From Chryseosolibacter histidinae (lineage in GTDB: Bacteria > Bacteroidota > Bacteroidia > Cytophagales > Cyclobacteriaceae): 64,000 bases of DNA. A program made the position numbers and the translations under genes. Position 1 is the stretch's first letter. Every line of letters begins with the position of its first letter. Below are positions 45,064 to 54,788 of this stretch, in pieces. The notes under the pieces were generated by a model. The model did no database searches and was not told the DNA's origin. It saw only the letters and a list, made by a program, of their open reading frames with translations. The DNA is taken from contig NZ_JAHESF010000001.1 of assembly GCF_018598225.1 (NCBI RefSeq), positions 62,001 to 126,000 on the forward strand, written 5' to 3'.

Positions 45064-45104
45064 GAAGTACCCGTGAAGTAGTGATTTCCACCTGCGAAGT
45101 AGCG
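45064..45104 (+). promoter_or_regulatory. Triple half-site element between regulator and GH5
   Basis: A 41-bp element with GAAGTA half-sites at 45064, 45075 and 45096. Its last 30 bp match 22 positions, without gaps, of the element upstream of the PUL promoter. A weak -7 element (TATACTTG, 45146-45153) lies at comparable distance toward GH5, so the orientation relative to the transcribed gene is the same at both sites. Confidence 0.55.
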
Positions 45105-45218
45105 TAGATGTACTTTCAGACCTCAATTTACATTATTCTAAAAAATATACTTGGATCACCGAAAACGGTTGCTGTTTCCGGTGAGTTAACAACAACACAA
45201 CCCGTCACAATTCAAAAA

Positions 45219-47039
45219 ATGAAGAAAATAAATTTACGAAAACATTTCAATACCTCTTTTGGACGAAAGACCGTGACCGTGATCATGGCTATGCTGGTAT
45301 GGCTGGGCGCTGGTGACCGGTGCTTCGGGCAATATCTCCATACGCAGGGAAAACAGATCGTTGATGGCCAGGGGCGTGAGGTGATCCTTCGCGGGATGGG
45401 GCTTGGCGGCTGGATGCTCCAGGAAGGTTATATGCTCGAGACGAGCAGCTTCGCCAACTCACAGTACCAGATCAGGGCAAAGATCGAAGACCTGATCGGC
45501 GAGTCGAACACGAACGCCTTCTACGACGCATGGCTCGCCAACCACTGCACGAAACGAGATATCGATTCACTGGCAGCCTGGGGTTTCAACTCGGTGCGCC
45601 TGCCCATGCATTACAACCTGTTCACCCTTCCGGTGGAAAAAGAACCCGTGGCCGGCCAGAACACGTGGCTCGACAAAGGATTCACCATGGTTGACAACCT
45701 GCTGAAGTGGTGCGCGGCCAACAAGATATATCTCATTCTCGACCTGCATGCCGCGCCGGGAGGCCAGGGCAATGATGCCGCGATCTCCGACTACGATAAA
45801 ACCAAACCTTCCCTCTGGCAAAATGAAGAGAACCAGCAGAAGACCGTTGCCCTCTGGCGAAAGCTTGCCGAGCGTTATGCCAATGAACCGTGGATGGGCG
45901 GGTACGACCTCATCAACGAGACCAACTGGAATTTCACTCCCGATGGCCACAAGAACGGGTGCGGCGAAACGAACAACGCCCCGCTGCGCAAGCTGTTCAC
46001 AGACATTACAACGGCCATCCGGCAGGTAGACAAGCATCACATCATCTACATTGAAGGCAACTGCTGGGCTAACAATCACACCGGTCTGTGGCCCGCCTCG
46101 GATAATAACCTCGTGCTGAGCTTTCACAAGTACTGGAACAACAACGACCAGGCTTCGCTGCAGGGAATGCTGAGCCTGCGCGATCAGTACAATGTACCAT
46201 TGTGGCTGGGCGAGTCCGGCGAGAACTCCAACGTCTGGTTCAGGAATGCCATTGGTCTTATGGAAGAAAATAAGATCGGGTGGGCGTGGTGGCCGATGAA
46301 AAAAATAGCATCGGTAGTGAACCCGCTCACCGTAGTAAAGAACGATGGCTACGCACAACTGCTGAACTACTGGAAGAATGGCGGCACGAGGCCAACGGCT
46401 GAATTTGCCCAAAAGGCCCTGATGCAGCTCGCGGAGAACCTGAAGATCGAGAACAACATTTATCGCAAAGATGTGATCGACGCCATGTTCAGGCAGGTGC
46501 GCGATGCAAGCACAACCCTTCCGTTTAAAAAACATGTGGTGCCAGGCATTGTGCAGGCGGCGGATTACGATCTCGGCAGGGTGAACAAAGCCTACTTCGA
46601 CACCGATACAGCCAACTACCGGGTCACAACAGGGAACTTCGCCGCATGGAACAACGGATGGAATTACCGGAACGATGGTGTAGACATCCAGGCTTCTTCA
46701 GACACAGACACCAATGGCAACGGTTACAATATTGGCTGGACCGCCGACGGGGAGTGGCTTCAATATACCGTGAACGTGGAATCCAGCGCAACGTACGAGA
46801 TCACGGTACGCTACGCAGCCGTTGCCGACGGTGCAAAAATAAAACTTGTCGTTGATGGTGCAGATGCGTCAGCCGTGACAGCGCTGCCCGCCTCCGGAGG
46901 CAATCAGACCTGGACAAGCAAGACCATACCCGACGTTGCACTGCGCAAAGGTGTCAGGAAGATCAGGCTTGTCTTCGAAAAAGGCGGCGCCAATATCGGT
47001 TATCTGAAGTTTGCGTTGAGTAAGAGGCGCACACCCTGA
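45219..47039 (+). CDS. GH5-family glycosidase with C-terminal CBM6
   Basis: 606 residues from the ATG at 45219 (MKKINLRKHF), which starts a long signal peptide ending CFGQ; the frame is open from 45108. The GH5 (beta/alpha)8 barrel has VDGQGREVILRGMGLGGWM, the acid/base glutamate in LINETNWNF (about 233) and the nucleophile in WLGESGENS (about 331). Residues about 440-606 are a CBM6 beta-sandwich (VQAADYD, GYNIGWTADGEWLQYTV, KIRLVFEKGGANIGYL). With the GH30 gene that follows, a beta-glucan (1,3/1,6-type) is a reasonable but unproven substrate. It is divergent from the regulator gene. Confidence 0.87.
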   Translation: MKKINLRKHFNTSFGRKTVTVIMAMLVWLGAGDRCFGQYLHTQGKQIVDGQGREVILRGMGLGGWMLQEGYMLETSSFANSQYQIRAKIEDLIGESNTNAFYDAWLANHCTKRDIDSLAAWGFNSVRLPMHYNLFTLPVEKEPVAGQNTWLDKGFTMVDNLLKWCAANKIYLILDLHAAPGGQGNDAAISDYDKTKPSLWQNEENQQKTVALWRKLAERYANEPWMGGYDLINETNWNFTPDGHKNGCGETNNAPLRKLFTDITTAIRQVDKHHIIYIEGNCWANNHTGLWPASDNNLVLSFHKYWNNNDQASLQGMLSLRDQYNVPLWLGESGENSNVWFRNAIGLMEENKIGWAWWPMKKIASVVNPLTVVKNDGYAQLLNYWKNGGTRPTAEFAQKALMQLAENLKIENNIYRKDVIDAMFRQVRDASTTLPFKKHVVPGIVQAADYDLGRVNKAYFDTDTANYRVTTGNFAAWNNGWNYRNDGVDIQASSDTDTNGNGYNIGWTADGEWLQYTVNVESSATYEITVRYAAVADGAKIKLVVDGADASAVTALPASGGNQTWTSKTIPDVALRKGVRKIRLVFEKGGANIGYLKFALSKRRTP

Positions 47040-47061
47040 AAGCGTTCCGTCGAGGGTGGCC

Positions 47062-47247
47062 GGCATGCGGGGAGCGAAGAATCCCCTTATAACGAAGTGC
47101 ACACGGTAAGGGCGGTGCCCGAATGAAGCACGCGGTAACGTATGGGGATCCTTCGCTCGCGCCACCCATCGCCTCAATCGCCACGCTGAACGACGGTCGT
47201 CAGGGAGAACTGCCGTGGACCGTGGACAGTCGACTGTGGACCATTAA
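47062..47247. repeat. Inverted GGATCCTTCGCTC repeat and heptad array H9
   Basis: GAGCGAAGAATCCCC (from 47077) and GGGGATCCTTCGCTC (to 47160) are inverted around about 60 bp, with GGGTGGC/GCCACCC outside them. Next to it, 47213-47247 holds five heptads (CCGTGGA twice, CAGTCGA, CTGTGGA, CCATTAA), ending 37 bp before the GH30 start. No gene lies in 47040-47284. Confidence 0.55.
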
Positions 47248-47284
47248 CTAAGACCCATTGAACATTTAATACATTTCAAACCCT

Positions 47285-48730
47285 ATGAATAAAACGTTTT
47301 TGATTTTTCTTTTTCTGATGACGATGTATAGCGCCCACGCACAACAACAGCGGCACATTGTTGACGGGAAGAAGGTGGTGGTTTATACAACGGCGCAGAA
47401 TACAACGCATCGTCTTTCGAAAACAGAGACCCTGGCCTTTGCAAATTTCGGTCAGCCGAAAGAGACACAGCCTTGTGTTTTTGTCGATCCTTCGCACACC
47501 TTTCAAACCATGCTGGGCATCGGCGGCGCGCTGACCGATGCTTCAGCCGAAACGTTTGCCAGGCTGCCGAAAGAAAAACAAGCAGAGGTGCTCAAAGCAT
47601 ATTACGATGCGAAGGATGGTATCGGTTACACCCTTGGAAGAACGAATATCAACAGCTGCGACTTTTCGAGCGGCAGCTATACCTATGTAAAAGACAACGA
47701 TGCTTCATTGAAGAGCTTCACCATCGAGCACGACAGGCAGTTCAAAGTGCCGTTGATCAGGCAGGCCATCGCGGCAGCGGGAGGTAAGCTGACGATGTAC
47801 GTGAGCCCGTGGAGTCCACCCGCGTGGATGAAAGACAACAACAGCATGCTGAAGGGTGGAAAGCTGCTGCCCGCATTTCGCCAGGCATGGGTGGATTATT
47901 ATGTGAAGTTCATCAGGGCGTATGAGCAGGAAGGTATTCCCGTCTGGGGCCTGACGGTGCAGAACGAGCCCATGGCCACGCAACGTTGGGAGTCATGCAT
48001 TTACACCGGAGAAGAAGAACGCGATTTTATCAAGGAATATCTGGGGCCTACGCTGCAGAAGGAGGGAATGAGCGCGAAGAAACTGATTGCGTGGGATCAC
48101 AATCGCGACCTCCTTTACCAGCGTGCCAGCGCCGTGCTCAACGATCCCGCGGCAGCGAAATACGTGTGGGGCATTGGCTTTCACTGGTACGAGACCTGGA
48201 CCGGCAGCGCCATGCAGTTCGAGAACCTGAAACGTGTAGCGGAGACGTTCCCCGACAAGAACCTTATCTTCACGGAAGGCTGCGTGGAGAAATTCAACTT
48301 CTCACGCCTCAACGACTGGGCGCTGGGCGAACGTTACGGCATGTCTATGATCGGTGATTTTAACAACGGCACCGTTGGCTGGACCGATTGGAACATCCTG
48401 CTGGACGAGACCGGTGGCCCCAACCATGTGGGCAACTTCTGTTACGCACCCATCATCGGCGATACCAAAACAGGGCAGATACATTATACCAACAGCTATT
48501 ATTATATCGGTCACTTCTCCCGCTTCATCCGCCCGGGCGCGAAACGCATCGTCAGCTCGTCTAACCGGGACAAGCTGCAAACCACATCTTTCATCAACGA
48601 AGACGGAAAGATCGCCGTGGTAGTGATGAACACCAGTGACGAGAGTATTCCATATACATTGTGGATCGATGGAAAAGGCGCGCAGACCACCAGCCTGCCG
48701 CATTCTATTGTGACGATGGTGGTGGAGTAG
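47285..48730 (+). CDS. GH30-family glucosylceramidase-like beta-glucanase
   Basis: 481 residues, signal peptide 1-19 (MYSAHAQQ end). GH30 barrel plus the side beta-domain: MLGIGGALTDASAETFARLP, LGRTNINSCDFSSGSYTY, acid/base glutamate in VQNEPMATQRWESC (about 226) and nucleophile in IFTEGCVEKF (about 331). C-terminal strand pair VVVMNTSDESIPYTLWIDG. Bacterial GH30_1/GH30_3 members cut beta-1,6- or beta-1,3-glucans and glucosides. It probably shares regulation with GH5, although 245 bp of repeats separate them. The TAG stop is followed after one base by AATAGTCCA heptads. Confidence 0.9.
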   Translation: MNKTFLIFLFLMTMYSAHAQQQRHIVDGKKVVVYTTAQNTTHRLSKTETLAFANFGQPKETQPCVFVDPSHTFQTMLGIGGALTDASAETFARLPKEKQAEVLKAYYDAKDGIGYTLGRTNINSCDFSSGSYTYVKDNDASLKSFTIEHDRQFKVPLIRQAIAAAGGKLTMYVSPWSPPAWMKDNNSMLKGGKLLPAFRQAWVDYYVKFIRAYEQEGIPVWGLTVQNEPMATQRWESCIYTGEEERDFIKEYLGPTLQKEGMSAKKLIAWDHNRDLLYQRASAVLNDPAAAKYVWGIGFHWYETWTGSAMQFENLKRVAETFPDKNLIFTEGCVEKFNFSRLNDWALGERYGMSMIGDFNNGTVGWTDWNILLDETGGPNHVGNFCYAPIIGDTKTGQIHYTNSYYYIGHFSRFIRPGAKRIVSSSNRDKLQTTSFINEDGKIAVVVMNTSDESIPYTLWIDGKGAQTTSLPHSIVTMVVE

Positions 48731-49007
48731 AATAGTCCACAGTCCACGGTCGACGGTCCACAGACGGAAACCGCCTCTTGAAACCGGTATCCTGAGCGAT
48801 GAATGAGGGCGGAACGTGCAAGCGAAGGATCCCGTAATGGCAGCGTGCTTACAATGTGAACAGGTTCATGAAGTAAATACGCAGTAAACATCAGGAGCCC
48901 TCGCTCACCCGCAGCCCCTCGCTCTAATCACTGCTCTGGACAGTCTTCGAAGGATGGATGCTGTGGACTGTGGACCGTCGACAGTGGACTATTGACTGGA
49001 CTATTGA
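48731..49007. repeat. Heptad hairpin element H10 (TAGTCCA type) with inserted dispersed repeat
   Basis: Left arm 48731-48767 (AATAGTCCACAGTCC) and right arm 48960-49007 (CTGTGGACTGTGGAC) are inverted, about 190 bp apart, between two convergent genes that both end in TAG. The loop contains the dispersed segment 48788-48840 (ATCCTGAGCG to GAAGGATCCC), so one repeat may have inserted into another. No gene is present. Confidence 0.65.
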
Positions 49008-50125
49008 CCGGCGCTCACAGCCATCCCATCCCTGATCTCTTCACTGGCGACTTTGACCACCTGGTCTCCGGGCTGAAGCTTGCCATAAATTTCTGTTTTC
49101 CCATCAACCGTGCGGCCTGTTTGCACCGTGATCCATATCGCTTTGTTGTCCCTCACACTGATCACGAACACTTTCTCGGGTGAATTGACGATCGCTGTTT
49201 TGGGTACGATGAGCGTGCTGTCGCGGTTCAGCAGCGGAATGGTAACCTGGGCCACCATACCCGGAAGCAGGTTCCGGTTGTTATTGATCACGTCCATCTC
49301 CACACGCTGGGAGCGGAGCCGGGTATCCAATGCGCCGGCCATACGTTTCACTTTCGCTTCGAAGCTTTCGTTGGGCAGAGCTTTGATCTGAAAGTTTACC
49401 TTGTCGTCTTCCCGCAGGTAGGCCGTATAGGCTTCAGGCACCGACACCACGAGGCGCAGGCGGTTTTGCTCCTGTAAAGTGAACAGCGGATTTTCAGAGC
49501 CTTTTCCGGAAGGGCCTACATAAGCACCAGGGTTCACGTTGCGGGCGCTGATCACACCGCTGAAAGGAGCTTTGATCGTGAGGTAGTTCAACGTGTTGCT
49601 TACTTCTTTATACGCTGCCTTGGTTGCCTCCAGCTGCGAGAAGTCGGAGTTCATCCTGGCCAGTGCCTGTTCGAGCTCGTTGGGAGAGATCGTGCCGGGC
49701 GTCTTACTGGTTTCCAGCAGGCGTTCGTAGCTGGCCTTGCTGGCGGTGTAAACAGCCTCCTGTGATTTCCAGCGCGACTCGGCGCCGGCAAGTCTTGACG
49801 AGAGCTCAGGTGCTTCGAGCGTAGCCAGCACCTGGCCCTCGCGCACTTCGGATCCCACATCAACATAGATCTTTTTCACGAAGCTTGTCTCCCGGGCATA
49901 CAGGTCTACCTGTTGAAAAGAGATCAGCTCGCCCGGCATGGCCAGCGACGAGGTGAGCATACCTTTTTCCACAGCAGCCACTTCAACAGCGCGTGGAAGC
50001 GCAGCATCGCTTTTCTTATCGTTGTTATTTCCTTCTGAAGTCATGCAGCTGCTCAGCCATCCTGCCAGTAACAGCAGCGTTGTGGAGAACAGTATGGACT
50101 GAATATGATCTCTGGTCTGGTTCAT
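49001..50125 (-). CDS. RND efflux periplasmic adaptor lipoprotein
   Basis: 374 residues with a lipoprotein signal (LLAGWLSSC). Standard adaptor order: lipoyl half (KKIYVDVGSEVREGQVLATLEAPELSSRLAG), helical hairpin (about 105-190), second lipoyl half (IKAPFSGVISARNVNPGAYV), beta-barrel and membrane-proximal domain (VFVISVRDNKAIWITVQTG). It bridges the permease and the TolC duct. Start and permease stop overlap as TAATG. The TAG stop lies in heptad element H10. Substrates of the pump are unknown; absence of metal-binding motifs argues against a CusB role. Confidence 0.9.
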   Translation of the reverse strand: MNQTRDHIQSILFSTTLLLLAGWLSSCMTSEGNNNDKKSDAALPRAVEVAAVEKGMLTSSLAMPGELISFQQVDLYARETSFVKKIYVDVGSEVREGQVLATLEAPELSSRLAGAESRWKSQEAVYTASKASYERLLETSKTPGTISPNELEQALARMNSDFSQLEATKAAYKEVSNTLNYLTIKAPFSGVISARNVNPGAYVGPSGKGSENPLFTLQEQNRLRLVVSVPEAYTAYLREDDKVNFQIKALPNESFEAKVKRMAGALDTRLRSQRVEMDVINNNRNLLPGMVAQVTIPLLNRDSTLIVPKTAIVNSPEKVFVISVRDNKAIWITVQTGRTVDGKTEIYGKLQPGDQVVKVASEEIRDGMAVSAGQ

Positions 50126-53100
50126 TATTTTGACGGTATGTAGTATTTACTTTCTTGGTCTTCAGGATCGAGCGACACGGAGGTTGTCGTTGTATGCTTC
50201 TGCACCCACGTGAAGATGAGGGGCAGGATGAACAGCGCTGCAAAGGTGGATGCGAACAAACCTCCGATTACAGCCCGTGCAAGTGGTGCCACCTGGTCGC
50301 CCCCCTCGCCATGGCCGATCGCCATCGGGATCATTCCCGCGATCATGGCAATGCTGGTCATCAGGATGGGACGCAGGCGTAACGAGGCAGCCTCCTTCGC
50401 CGATTCCCAGGCATTCCCCGTTCCCTTGCGAAGCTGTTCAGCGTTGGTGATCAGCAGCACCGCATTGGCGATGGAAACGCCCACCGACATGATAATGCCC
50501 ATGTACGATTGCAGGTTCAGTGTCGATCCCGTAATGATCAGCATCACCAGCGCACCCAGGAGCACCGCGGGAACAGTAGCCAGCACAACGAACGACACTT
50601 TGAACGACTGGAAATTGGCCGCCAGCATCAGGAAGATCACCACAATGGCTACCAGCAGCCCTGATTGCAGGCTGTCGAGTGTCTCCGTAAGCACCTGGCT
50701 CAGGCCGATCGTCTCGATGCTGAGCCCGCGTGGCAGTTCTCCCAGCGATGCGATGGCAGCCTGCACATCGGTAGTCGCCGAGCCCAGGTCTTTGTTGTTC
50801 AGGTTGGCCGTTACAGATAACATCGGCATGGCACCTAAGTTATCATTTTCGCCATAGGTCGTTCCTTCTTCAATCGTGGCCACATCGTTCAGCACGGGGC
50901 GCGAAGTATTTCGGAGCACCGGGATCTGGCCGATGTCCTCTACGCTGGTCATCTTGTTCTCCGGTACCTGCACCTGCACACTGTAGCTGAGCCCGGCCTT
51001 TTCATCGAGCCACACATTCTTTTCAGTGTAACGTGAAGACGAGGTGGACGTAACCAGCGATCGTGTAATGTCGGTCATATCCACACCCAGCTGGGCGGCG
51101 CGGATCCTGTCGATGTTGATGTTCAGCGCAGGGTAGTGAAGCGATTGTGCGATCTGGATATCACGGAGGTAATCGATCTCCCTGAGCTTGTCCATCACCT
51201 TGTGTGCATATTCTTCATTCAGGAGCTTGTTGCGGCCCGCGATCCGGACCTCCACCGGTGTTGGAGAGCCCTGGCTCAGGATCTTGTCCGTCAGCTCGAT
51301 GGGCTCGAACGATACCTTGACGTCCGGAAGGTTTTCTTTCATTTTACGCCTGAACGTCTCCTTGAGGTCTTCCATGTTGCCATGATATTCGTCACTGAGG
51401 CTCACCTGCAGCACGGCTTCATGCGGACCATTGGTGAAAAGATAGATCGGGCTGATGGAGAACAACGCCGGGTGCTGACCAATGTACGCCGAGCTGATGG
51501 CAATGTTCTCACGGCCCACCATCTGCTCAAGAATGCCGATGGATTGTATCAGCTTCTGTTCCGTGCGCTCTATCCTTGTTCCGTCAGGCGCGCGCATGCG
51601 TACCTGGAACTGGCCTGAGTTCACTTTTGGCAACACGTCCTTGCCAATGCTCATCATCAGCAATACCACTAGGCCGATCGTCACAATGGCGTATGTGAGC
51701 ACAACAGGCTTGTGATAAGGCATGGCGCGTTGCAGGTATTTTGTAAAGTTGCCCCTGAATCTCTCAAAACGGCTGAGCTTGCCATTGTTGTTGAGATCGG
51801 CTCTGTGGGCCAGCGCCTTCTTTTGCTCCCAGCTATCACCATGTTGTTGCGCTGCATCATTGGCGTGACTGCCTTTGGTATGACCCTTCATCAGCCAGTT
51901 GGCCATCACGGGCACAAAGGTCTGCGAGAGCAAATAGGAAGTGATCATCGAGAAGCCGATGGCCAGGGCGAGCGGTAAGAACAACGATCCCGGTATTCCC
52001 TGCATGGAAAACGCGGGCGCGAAAACCGCCAGGATACAGAACAGGATCAGCAGTTTGGGGAACGCGATCTCTTTACAGGCGTCCCAGATGGCCAGCGCTT
52101 TTGGCTTGCCCATATCCAGGTGCTGGTGAATGTTCTCGATGGTTACCGTGGACTCGTCCACCAATATCCCGATGGCCAGCGACAGCCCGCTCAGCGTCAT
52201 GATATTGATGGTCTGCCCGAAAAGTTGCAGGAACAGTACGCCTGCGATAATACTGGTAGGAATGGTGAGGATTACAATGAGCGCGCCCCGCACATCGCCG
52301 AGAAAGATCAGCACCATGATGCCCGTGAGCACTGCGCCAATGATACCTTCGGTCATGAGGCTTTTCACCGCATTGATCACATAGGTCGACTGGTCGAACT
52401 CGTACGACAACGTAACATCTTCCGGCAGCTGGCTTTGAAAACGTGGCAGGTTCTTTTTCAGTGCCTGAACAACCTCCCAGGTAGACGCATCCGCGGATTT
52501 GGCAATGTTGAGGTATACAGATCGTTTGCCATTCACCTGCGCATAGCCCATGGTGATATCGGCGCCGTCTTCCACCGTTGCCACATCGCCGAGGTACAGG
52601 TTCTGCACGCCGCCCTTGAAGAGTGGTATCTTTTCAAAATCCTTGAGTGACCGGATCGTGTTGTTGGCAGGGGTCAGGTAGTTGTAATCTCCGATGCGCA
52701 CGTTGCCGGAGGGCGCAGACTGGTTGTTCAGCCGCAGCGCTTCCACCAGCTGATCGGGTGTGAGGTTATGCGTTGCCATGAGGTCGGGGTCAGCCTTGAT
52801 CACGATGGTGCGGATGTTACCACCGAAGGGAGGCGGAGCCACGAGTCCCGGAATGGAGGTGAACGAAGAACGCACGTAGACGTTGGCGAGGTCCATCAGC
52901 TCGTTGTTAGACCGCGTGGGACTGCTCAATACCAGTTGGCCCACGGGTAGGGTAGAGGCATCGAAGCGGATGATGAACGGTGGTTGTGAGCCTGGTGGAA
53001 AGATCGCCTGGATCCTGTTGGCAAAAGCGCTGAGCTCCGCTGCTGCCTGCGCCATATTAGTGTGCGGGTAGAACGTGATCTTCATCAGCGTGAGTCCCTG

Positions 53101-53355
53101 GATGTTCCGGGTCTCGATGCTCTTGACACCGTTGACGAACAGCAGGATATTGACGTACTGCTTACCGAAGTAAGCCTCCATCTGCGAAGGTGTAAATCCT
53201 CCGTAAGGGTGTGAGAGATAGATCACCGGCAGGTTCATGGCCGGGAAGATGTCTATCTTGATGTTTCGTACCGCGTTGATGCCGAAGAAAAGAAGGCCGG
53301 CAACGAGCACGAGAATGGATATGGGCCTGCGAAGGGCTGAGCGTATTAAATTCAT
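50125..53355 (-). CDS. RND efflux permease (AcrB/HAE1-like)
   Basis: 1076 residues, twelve transmembrane helices in the RND plan (first helix PISILVLVAGLLFFGINAV; central block LSLAIGILVDESTVTIENIHQHL with acidic residues of helix 4). Large periplasmic loops follow helices 1 and 7. The cytoplasmic linker between helices 6 and 7 is longer than usual and contains DLNNNGKLSRFE at 520-531, which satisfies the canonical EF-hand calcium loop. Helix 4 carries DES rather than the AcrB DD pair. It uses proton motive force to expel small molecules, with the adaptor and TolC encoded beside it. Confidence 0.92.
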   Translation of the reverse strand: MNLIRSALRRPISILVLVAGLLFFGINAVRNIKIDIFPAMNLPVIYLSHPYGGFTPSQMEAYFGKQYVNILLFVNGVKSIETRNIQGLTLMKITFYPHTNMAQAAAELSAFANRIQAIFPPGSQPPFIIRFDASTLPVGQLVLSSPTRSNNELMDLANVYVRSSFTSIPGLVAPPPFGGNIRTIVIKADPDLMATHNLTPDQLVEALRLNNQSAPSGNVRIGDYNYLTPANNTIRSLKDFEKIPLFKGGVQNLYLGDVATVEDGADITMGYAQVNGKRSVYLNIAKSADASTWEVVQALKKNLPRFQSQLPEDVTLSYEFDQSTYVINAVKSLMTEGIIGAVLTGIMVLIFLGDVRGALIVILTIPTSIIAGVLFLQLFGQTINIMTLSGLSLAIGILVDESTVTIENIHQHLDMGKPKALAIWDACKEIAFPKLLILFCILAVFAPAFSMQGIPGSLFLPLALAIGFSMITSYLLSQTFVPVMANWLMKGHTKGSHANDAAQQHGDSWEQKKALAHRADLNNNGKLSRFERFRGNFTKYLQRAMPYHKPVVLTYAIVTIGLVVLLMMSIGKDVLPKVNSGQFQVRMRAPDGTRIERTEQKLIQSIGILEQMVGRENIAISSAYIGQHPALFSISPIYLFTNGPHEAVLQVSLSDEYHGNMEDLKETFRRKMKENLPDVKVSFEPIELTDKILSQGSPTPVEVRIAGRNKLLNEEYAHKVMDKLREIDYLRDIQIAQSLHYPALNINIDRIRAAQLGVDMTDITRSLVTSTSSSRYTEKNVWLDEKAGLSYSVQVQVPENKMTSVEDIGQIPVLRNTSRPVLNDVATIEEGTTYGENDNLGAMPMLSVTANLNNKDLGSATTDVQAAIASLGELPRGLSIETIGLSQVLTETLDSLQSGLLVAIVVIFLMLAANFQSFKVSFVVLATVPAVLLGALVMLIITGSTLNLQSYMGIIMSVGVSIANAVLLITNAEQLRKGTGNAWESAKEAASLRLRPILMTSIAMIAGMIPMAIGHGEGGDQVAPLARAVIGGLFASTFAALFILPLIFTWVQKHTTTTSVSLDPEDQESKYYIPSK

Positions 53356-53360
53356 TTTTT

Positions 53361-54788
53361 TTACTGGGCCTGGTTAATGAACAGATCGAAATCTCCTGAC
53401 GCCGCGGCTTTGAGCAACAGCGCCTGCCAAACATTGACACTGGCAACACTCCTGTCGGTCTCTGCGCGGTTCAATGCGTACATGGCCTGCTGCAGGTCTA
53501 CGATGGTGGTGAGCCCGTTCTTATACAACACACTTTTTTGAAGATAGGCGTCCGATGCCGCTTTATACTGCACGGGCGCTTCCTGCGCGCTGAGCAGAGC
53601 GTTCCCGATCCGCCGGTCGGCAAGAATGAGCTGGTTTCGCAGCTTCGCGTCGAGCTGGTCATACTCATCGCGATAGCCGTCAGCGATGAACCGCTGCGCA
53701 TGCACCTGCTGCCTGTTCTTCAGCAGGCTCATCACGTTCCAGGTAAGACTTACACCCGTCACATAGTTGTAGCGTGAAGGATTGATGCCATCGCCGTAAC
53801 GGGTGGAGTAGCTGCCGGGATCTTCCGGCGAATAGGCATTGGTAAAACCCGATGCCCTCGCCTGGTACACACCGAAGAGGGTCACGCCTGGCATCACACT
53901 TTTTTTGATCACGTCTGCGAGCCGGGTGGCCTGATCCAAACGTGCCTGGTAATATCGGAGCTGTGGGTTCTGGCTGATGTCACGTTCTGTGTTCAGCAGC
54001 GCCGGCATCCTTGTGAAGAATGAGGTATCCGGAATGATGTCTTCACCTGTGGAAATATTGAGCAGCTCCGTGAGCTGTTGCTGCACGGTTTGAGAGGTGT
54101 TCACGGATTCGATCAGCGAAAGCCGGGCACGTGACACCTCGGCATTGGCCAGCGAAGAGTCCACACCGGGATTCAGTCCCGACAGCGTTCTTGCCCTCAC
54201 CGTGTTTTGGATGGCTTGCGCCCGTGCCAGGTTGGATTCTCCATTTCTCACCAGCTGCCGCGCGATCAGCAGGTTGAGATACGCGCCTGCGATCTTAACA
54301 CTGTGTACGAATTTCTCCTGCTCGAGGTCGGCGGAGTCGCGTGTTGCCTGTGCTTCGCTGAGTTGGATCCTGGAGCGTACGCGTCCGAAAGTGAAAGCTT
54401 CCCAGTTGGCGTTGATGAGGTAGAGCGCGCCGAAAGCAGCGTTCCAGCTTTGCCTGCTGGCGGCGGGACCGGCAGAAGCAACACCCAGCGCACCCACTGC
54501 TGCGAGTGGACCAAACTGACCGTTGATGGTGCCGTAGTCCTGCTGAACCGCAGCGATCACATTGGGGAGGTACTCGTTCCTGGCCTGGCGTGTCAGCGCT
54601 TCCGCTGCATTCACATAATTACGTTTGGCCCGGAGCCCCGGATAGTTCTTGACGCCTGTGCTGATGGCATCCGTCAAAGACATAGAAGTGGATTCCTGTG
54701 CGTGCGAAGTGCCGGTGAAGATCAGTATTACACCGGCAACGACTGCCCATGCAATGAGCGTTGGCCACGCTGTTTTTTTTCGAGACAT
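53361..54788 (-). CDS. TolC-family outer-membrane channel of the RND system
   Basis: 475 residues from the ATG at 54788 (MSRKKTAWPTLIAW), which starts a signal peptide ending SHAQ; the frame is open to 54929 but that extension is basic and unlike a signal. Two OEP repeats: MSLTDAISTGVKNYPGLRAKRNYVNAAEALTRQARNEYLPNV, and a second half with KSVMPGVTLFGVYQARASGF and the helix LDAKLRNQLILADRRIGNALLSAQEA. First gene of the RND operon, 5 bp before the permease start. Transcription probably depends on the AraC-type gene upstream. Confidence 0.9.
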   Translation of the reverse strand: MSRKKTAWPTLIAWAVVAGVILIFTGTSHAQESTSMSLTDAISTGVKNYPGLRAKRNYVNAAEALTRQARNEYLPNVIAAVQQDYGTINGQFGPLAAVGALGVASAGPAASRQSWNAAFGALYLINANWEAFTFGRVRSRIQLSEAQATRDSADLEQEKFVHSVKIAGAYLNLLIARQLVRNGESNLARAQAIQNTVRARTLSGLNPGVDSSLANAEVSRARLSLIESVNTSQTVQQQLTELLNISTGEDIIPDTSFFTRMPALLNTERDISQNPQLRYYQARLDQATRLADVIKKSVMPGVTLFGVYQARASGFTNAYSPEDPGSYSTRYGDGINPSRYNYVTGVSLTWNVMSLLKNRQQVHAQRFIADGYRDEYDQLDAKLRNQLILADRRIGNALLSAQEAPVQYKAASDAYLQKSVLYKNGLTTIVDLQQAMYALNRAETDRSVASVNVWQALLLKAAASGDFDLFINQAQ

